Source: Mycoplasmataceae bacterium
GTDB lineage: Bacteria > Bacillota_I > Bacilli_A > Mycoplasmatales > Mycoplasmoidaceae
Assembly: GCA_031288285.1 (NCBI GenBank)
Contig: JAITRQ010000005.1
Span: forward strand, 1 to 64,000
DNA length: 64,000 nucleotides
Reading direction: 5' to 3'
A program made the position numbers and the translations under genes. Within the stretch, counting starts at the first letter, position 1, and the number at the start of each line of letters is the position of its first letter. Below the pieces are notes generated by a model. That model did not search any database. It was not told the origin of the DNA and saw only the letters and a list, made by a program, of their open reading frames with translations. This document shows positions 59,179 to 64,000 of the stretch, piece after piece.

Positions 59179-59929
59179 TCAGCGCCCTAATTCTAAAAAA
59201 GTCGCTCACTACATTAAATCAATTCTAATTAAAAATGGTTGAATTTTAGATAAAACCGCACCTCAATATTTATTCATTATTGGTGGAGATGGTACCTTGG
59301 TACGTAATTTGCGTTATTATTACCATAAAGCGATTAATATCGTGAGTATCAATACCGGTAATATTGGTTTTTATGCCCATTTTCACCGCGACGATTTTAA
59401 ACGTTTTATGGAAGATATCATGAATAGTGAGAATTATTCTAATCCTTATTTATTAGAAATCTATGTTAACGACAAACATTTGAATGCAATTAACGAAATG
59501 ACCATTCAATCGCTAAATACTATTTCTATTGATATCACTATTAATGATATTTTTTATGAAACATGCAAGGGAACGGGTGTAATGATTTGTACACGAACCG
59601 GTTCTACTGGGTGAGGTAAAAGTGTTGGGGGAGCGGTTATTATGCCCAATGTAGATGCATACGAGTTAATAGAATTATCACCAACTCTTCATGTCAAAAA
59701 TATGTCAGTGAATGCGCCATTAATTTTGAATCATCGTGACCAAATAAATTTAACTAAATTTAATTCTAACCAACGATGTGATTTGATCATTGATGGTATG
59801 CGCGTTTTAACTGTTAAGCCTCATGATCACATCAAAATTAGTTTAGTTAAGTCTAAATTCAAATTATGTTTTAATAGTGGTTTACAAGAATATATATCTA
59901 AATTGCAAAAAACATTTATTAAAATTTAA
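59135..59929 (+). CDS. nadK: NAD kinase
   Basis: 264 residues. It phosphorylates NAD to NADP. IIGGDGTLVRNLR has the conserved GGDGT (50-54), SINTGNIGFYAHF follows, then the TRTGSTGWGKSVGG substrate loop (TGA as Trp) and the C-terminal LIIDGMR. The first in-frame ATG (59135) lies within spx, a 44-bp overlap suggesting coupling of a redox regulator with NADP supply. Confidence 0.95.
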
Positions 59930-59930
59930 T

Positions 59931-60293
59931 ATGAATAAATTTTTTAAATATATTTTATATGTTTTGTCATTAGGAATATTACCTTTATACATAAAACATA
60001 AAGCCAAGCATCAAATTGATGTTAAACGTCAAGAATTTATTGTTTCAAAGGAAATTAATTTTGATTTGAATTTATTAGTTAATTTATTTGGCGGACTTAA
60101 TAATATCGCAAATGTATCAAGTACCATGTCAACTGTCGCCATTACATTAAAAAATGAAATTGACATTGAAATAAAATATTTAAAAAAATTTGGTATTCGT
60201 AGTTATTTTAAAAAAAGCAATCAATATATATTGGTTTTTGGTGATAACGCACAAGTTATTGCTAATCAAATTAAACTCAAACTAGGCAATTAA
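59931..60293 (+). CDS. orphan EIIB(Glc)-like protein without the phosphorylatable Cys
   Basis: 120 residues. A hydrophobic N-terminal span (YILYVLSLGILPLYI) is followed by a domain that aligns by eye with the glucose-type PTS EIIB: LVNLFGGLNNIANVSSTMST, LKKFGIRSYFK, ILVFGDNAQVIANQIK. In EIIB the segment after N-I-x-N carries a Cys that is phosphorylated (N-I-T-N-L-D-A-C). Here that position is Thr, and no Cys occurs in the protein. Phosphotransfer by the normal route is thus impossible. It may be a regulatory or structural remnant. It is 1 bp downstream of nadK. Confidence 0.65.
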   Translation: MNKFFKYILYVLSLGILPLYIKHKAKHQIDVKRQEFIVSKEINFDLNLLVNLFGGLNNIANVSSTMSTVAITLKNEIDIEIKYLKKFGIRSYFKKSNQYILVFGDNAQVIANQIKLKLGN

Positions 60294-62092
60294 CTTTGCT
60301 TGAATTTTTTTATTCACGAGCAAACAATTTGTTTCGCATCTCGAAAAACCTTAGGACTTGTCAAATCAATATTTAATAACTTAATAGTATTCAGTGGTGA
60401 CAGTGAAGAACCTGATGATAAAAATTGGAAATATTTTTTTAGCATCGTTTGATCACCGTGATATATTGCATCAGCCACGATAATAGCTACAATTTGACCA
60501 ACAGCATATTTATAAACGTAAAAATTACCAACGTAAAAATGACTAATACGGAAAATAGTAGATAAACCATAAACATACGGTTCTTTATTAAATGATTTTT
60601 GTTCATCATTAATAAAACCTTGATATTTTTGAACCATCGCTTGGTATGTCTTTAAAATAGTCTCTTTGGTGAATGGTTCATTATTATTGATCTTTTCATT
60701 CATGATGAATTCAAAATTGGAGAAGATTATTTGTCTAGTTGTCGTGGCAAAAAAATTACTTAGCATTTTATCCAATACATAAAGTTTCATTTTTTTATCT
60801 GCTTGGTATTTATCCAGTAGACAATAATAGAGCAATTGTTCGTTAACAATGGATGCAATTTCAGCACAAAAAATCGAGTTAGTTGTATATATTTTTTGGT
60901 GTAAATTAGTGTAGTATGAATTCATCGAATGGCCTAGCTCGTGAATAATGGTCGACACAGAATTTAGCGAATTATCAAAATTCATAGATATGTAATATGC
61001 TTCTAATCCTTTTGTACCGCCAATAGAATATGCACCAGTGTGTTTATTGGGTTTAGCAAGTCAAGAAATTCATTGTTGATCAAATGCTTCTTGCACTTTT
61101 GCAAGATATTCTTCTCCTAGAGGTTTGAGTGCTACTAGCACAAGTTCTTTAGCTTGTTCAATGCTAAAATTAATATTAATTTTGATTAATTCAACATTTT
61201 TATCCCATGGTTTTAGCACATTCAAATGTAACATTTTTTTTAGTTTATTCATTGATGCGATTCGGTAATCATGAGCTAATGGCTGAAATCTACTTATTAA
61301 TGCGTATAAATTCAAAATGAAATTAGCACTAATTTCATCTTCGAAAGCAACAGCACTTACATAATCTTTGAATTTATAAATTTTGGCATTAGTATTTAGC
61401 ATTAAATAGTTGTAATATAAGGTTTGGGTTAATGTTGATTCAAAAGCATGAAATGCTTTATTAAAATTAATTCACGTTGTTTCTCTTAGTTTGCGATCTT
61501 TGGATTTAATATTTTTGGTAACATCGGCAATGGTTGTTAATGGTATCACTTGACCTTGACTATTTATGGCAGGTGAAAATTTAATGTCACTGTCTGTTAA
61601 AGTTTCAAAAATTGTTTCAAATCCACCATGAATATTGCTAATTTTAGACATCAAAACTTCTTCATCTTTAGATAAGCGATGTTCCTTGTGCCTGAAAATT
61701 AAATCAAAAGAACGCTGGTAATTTTGAATATTGTGGTCTTTCAAAAAAATGGAAATAGTTTTTCAATTTTCAATTATGATATTTTCATAATTGGCTAATT
61801 TGGTAGCAAATTCGCGACCTTGAGAATTTAATTTTTGTGATCAAGCAATTCAATGAGGATTTGTTAAATCTTCATTTAAATTGTTATGTATGTAGTTACT
61901 CAAACGATTACTAGTAATGATGTGTTGTTCGTTTAGTTTCAATCATTTTATAAAATGGTTTTTACTTTTATAAAAATGAGAATAAAGTTTAATAATTTGC
62001 TTTTGCTCAGTCAGTCAATCTTGATGAAGTTCATTGAGTGTTTGATTCTTTAAAATTTTATTTAGAGTTCAATTATATTGATGATGGTTCAT
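60290..62092 (-). CDS. pepF: oligoendopeptidase F
   Basis: 600 residues, typical for PepF. It is a zinc metallopeptidase of family M3 that cuts short peptides, useful for feeding on host or medium peptides. The zinc motif IIHELGHSMNS is at about 377-387, with the third ligand Glu downstream (CAEIASIVNEQ). GGTKGLEAYYISMNFDN and the C-terminal YAVGQIVAIIVAD are typical. TGA codons are Trp. Convergent overlap of 4 bp with the EIIB-like gene. Confidence 0.95.
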
Positions 62093-62153
62093 ACCTGAGC
62101 TATGACTATCTATTTTAATTCAATTTGCTATACTTAGTTCTAAGAATAGTAAT

Positions 62154-62453
62154 ATGAATATTAATCAGTTAATGCAACAGGCCCAGAAGTTGCAACAAAA
62201 AACTCAGCAAAAACTTGTCGAATTTGAGCAAAAAGAATTTGAATTTGACTACAAGCAAGGTTCGGTTGTTGTGCGTATGCGAGGTGATTACAAACTCACC
62301 AATATACTTGTGAATGATGTTCTAGTGGACAAAGATGATAAAACCACAATGCAAGAAATGATTGCCGAGGCAATTAATGCCGCAATTGAATCAATAACAC
62401 AAGATCGCGAAACGATTCAACAATCTGCAACTGGACATAATTTACCTATTTAA
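62154..62453 (+). CDS. nucleoid-associated protein YbaB/EbfC
   Basis: 99 residues with a coiled-coil N-terminus (MNINQLMQQAQKLQQKTQQK) and a core GSVVVRMRGDYKLTNILVND. This is the YbaB/EbfC family, small dimers that bind DNA. It is 9 bp upstream of recR, the usual arrangement, but dnaX, normally before it, is absent here. Confidence 0.94.
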   Translation: MNINQLMQQAQKLQQKTQQKLVEFEQKEFEFDYKQGSVVVRMRGDYKLTNILVNDVLVDKDDKTTMQEMIAEAINAAIESITQDRETIQQSATGHNLPI

Positions 62454-62462
62454 ATTTTATTG

Positions 62463-63059
62463 ATGAAATCTGATGCAATCGAATATCTAATTGATGCTTT
62501 TAAAGTCCTCCCAGGAGTTGGGAAGAAACAGGCAGAAAAAATCGCTTATTTTTTAGCATTAAAAAATCAAGATTGAATAAATGAATTTACAAACCGAATA
62601 ATTTTACACTGCAAGAATATTCATTTTTGTAAACAATGTAATAATTTTTCTGATGGCGAATTATGTGATATTTGTCTTAATATAGCACGCGATCATAATA
62701 AACTATGTGTTATTACTTCAACTGATGACTTGGAGAAAATTGAAAACACTAATTCCTATACGGGTATGTATTATGTACTCAACGGGGAAATTGACGTTAA
62801 AAATAAAACTAATTTATCTCACGAAGTTATTAAGAAATTTATGAATTTACTTAATCACAATAAATATCAAGAGATTTTGATTGCCACCAACTGGACCATT
62901 AATGGTGAAGCTACGGCGGTATTCATTAAGAAAATTATTAATGAATTGTCCACAGCATCAGTATATCGTTTAGCTCTGGGACTTCCAATTAATTCGGCGC
63001 TAGATTATGCTGATAATATAACGTTAAAATATGCGCTTCAAAACAAAACTAAATATTAA
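62463..63059 (+). CDS. recR: recombination protein RecR
   Basis: 198 residues. It acts with RecF/RecO to load RecA on gapped DNA. The N-terminal VLPGVGKKQAEKIAYFLA is the HhH motif. The zinc finger is CKQCNNFSDGELCDIC (CxxC-x8-CxxC). The Toprim region starts LCVITSTDDLEKIE, and MYYVLNGEIDVKN precedes ILIATNWTINGEATA, all consistent. It follows ebfC. TGA (62575-62577) is Trp. Confidence 0.95.
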
Positions 63060-63498
63060 CTTTATCGGAACGAATATTATTTTTAATTCATTCGTTTAAA
63101 TCAACCACAGTTTCTGGTGAACGTACGCGCTTAGAACGACAACTTCATGAACTAATAGTATTAAGATTAGCCACTTTTTTAATGTAATTAACAAAGCGAT
63201 TATGAGCATGATTAGGGTTAGATAAGTGTCTTGTTGTAAAAACAAAAACATCTGGTTTACAAACGTTAGGATTGGATCACTTAATATTTTTAACTCATTT
63301 CTTTAATTTAGATTGAATACCTTCAAAGTGAATTGGACTGCCCAAACCTATTAACTCATATTCTTCTAAATTAATGCTAGGATTGGTAGCGATATCTATA
63401 GCTTGACAATTTAATGTCTGGGCCATTAATTCGGCAATGTATCTGGTGTTGCCGGTTCTTTTGCTAGAACAATAAATGATAATAATTTTGTTTTCCAT
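63049..63498 (-). CDS. flavodoxin-like protein
   Basis: 149 residues. The N-terminus IIIIYCSSKRTGNTRYIAELMA is the FMN phosphate-binding loop (S/T-x-T-G-N-T). LIGLGSPIHFEGIQSKLKKW corresponds to the flavin-contacting loop. It is probably an electron carrier, possibly related to the anaerobic NrdD/NrdG or other radical SAM enzymes. It overlaps recR by 11 bp at its 3' end. TGA codons are Trp. Confidence 0.85.
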
Positions 63499-63612
63499 AT
63501 TCTCTTATTTTAATAGCACGATTATACCTATCATTATGTCATACACGTTATTTAAATGATATCTTGTTCAAGAAGATATAGAAAAATCCATTAAAATAAT
63601 TGAATATTTATC

Positions 63613-63966
63613 ATGTCTATTTTTGAATCTTTCGGTGTCGTTGCTGCTATTTGCATTGCTGTTTTTGTAATTCCTCAAGTATTTAATTTGTTGAGAACAA
63701 AAAACACAACGCACATTAACATTTGAATGTATTTGATTTATGCTGTAGGATGTTATGTATACGTAATAATCGGTATTATTAATGCTTCCATCACTGGCAA
63801 TATTTTTAATGGATTACAGTTCATTTTGGCTAATGGTACTGCATCAATTGTAACTACTATAATTTTAGTATGAAAAATTCATAATTTATTACGTGCCAAT
63901 AAATTACATGTGACTGAAGCTCAATATTGCGCATCTTTGAGATCGCCACGCAAGGAGGTATCATAA
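63613..63966 (+). CDS. SemiSWEET-like (PQ-loop) small sugar transporter
   Basis: 117 residues with three membrane spans. FVIPQVFNLLRTKNTTHIN is a PQ-loop in span 1 (Pro-Gln, then K-x-K-like polar residues), typical of bacterial SemiSWEETs, which act as dimers for sugars. The tail RANKLHVTEAQYCAS is basic and polar. The stop overlaps the next ATG (TAATG), so another gene follows in the same operon. Confidence 0.8.
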
Positions 63967-64000
63967 TGAATATTACAATGTGAATATTGAATGCCATTGC
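63966..64000 (+). CDS. start of a gene cut by the window edge
   Basis: ATG at 63966 overlaps the SemiSWEET stop, and AAGGAGG at about 63952 is a strong ribosome-binding site for it. Only MNITMWILNAI is visible; it begins hydrophobically, so it could be a second membrane subunit. Confidence 0.6.

Overview
The window reads as chromosome from a wall-less bacterium of the Mollicutes (Mycoplasma-like). The DNA is very AT-rich. Dozens of genes stay open only if TGA is read as tryptophan (genetic code 4), and conserved Trp positions in recognisable proteins such as UvrA, GltX, NrdD and DnaA are encoded by TGA. The genus cannot be fixed from the sequence. The gene set suggests an oxygen-sensitive, probably host-associated organism with a sugar PTS component and a phosphotransacetylase. 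It carries an anaerobic ribonucleotide reductase pair, a rubredoxin/flavodiiron pair, small flavoproteins and a complete SUF iron-sulfur operon.

Layout. 1-1.6 kb: a BspA-like leucine-rich-repeat surface protein, divergent from dnaK (1.8-3.6 kb), which has a CIRCE operator. 3.6-6.3 kb: a glycosyltransferase and a membrane protein. 6.3-10.7 kb: sufC-sufD-sufS-sufU-sufB, tightly overlapping, with a half-length SufD. 10.9-14.7 kb: a giant lipoprotein. 14.7-16.9 kb: coaD-coaX and pta. 18.2-18.9 kb: RNase P RNA plus tRNA-Cys and tRNA-Arg. 19-22.4 kb: a second LRR surface protein coupled to a membrane protein, then glf. 22.6-24.4 kb: a type II restriction-modification cassette. 24.5-25.6 kb: a third LRR lipoprotein and an LRR gene fragment beside a (GT)n microsatellite. 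25.7-36.5 kb: the replication-origin neighbourhood, with dnaA-dnaN-ychF-PPC protein-purA-pth leftwards and rpmH-rnpA-yidC-ksgA-ispE-gltX rightwards. 36.6-41.9 kb: crr, a nitroreductase and a glycan-decoration module (GT2, phosphatase, nucleotidyltransferase, kinase). 42-44.5 kb: nrdD-nrdG. 45.6-46.9 kb: rubredoxin and flavodiiron protein. 47-48.1 kb: an acyltransferase broken at a G10 tract. 48.2-48.7 kb: four tRNAs. 48.8-64 kb: a glycosyltransferase, LemA plus partner, uvrA, a cysteine hydrolase, trpS-HAD, spx-nadK, an orphan EIIB-like protein, pepF, ebfC-recR, a flavodoxin and a SemiSWEET.

Two themes stand out. First, several surface-related genes sit on slippage-prone repeats. T16 tracts lie in the promoter regions of two LRR proteins, a G10 tract puts a membrane acyltransferase out of frame by one base, and a (GT)15 microsatellite adjoins an LRR gene remnant. 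Together they look like a contingency system that varies the cell surface. Second, the anaerobic redox machinery has been trimmed: NrdD ends before its glycyl-radical domain, SufD is about half the usual length, and the rubredoxin is only 44 residues. No transposases, prophage genes or CRISPR arrays were seen.
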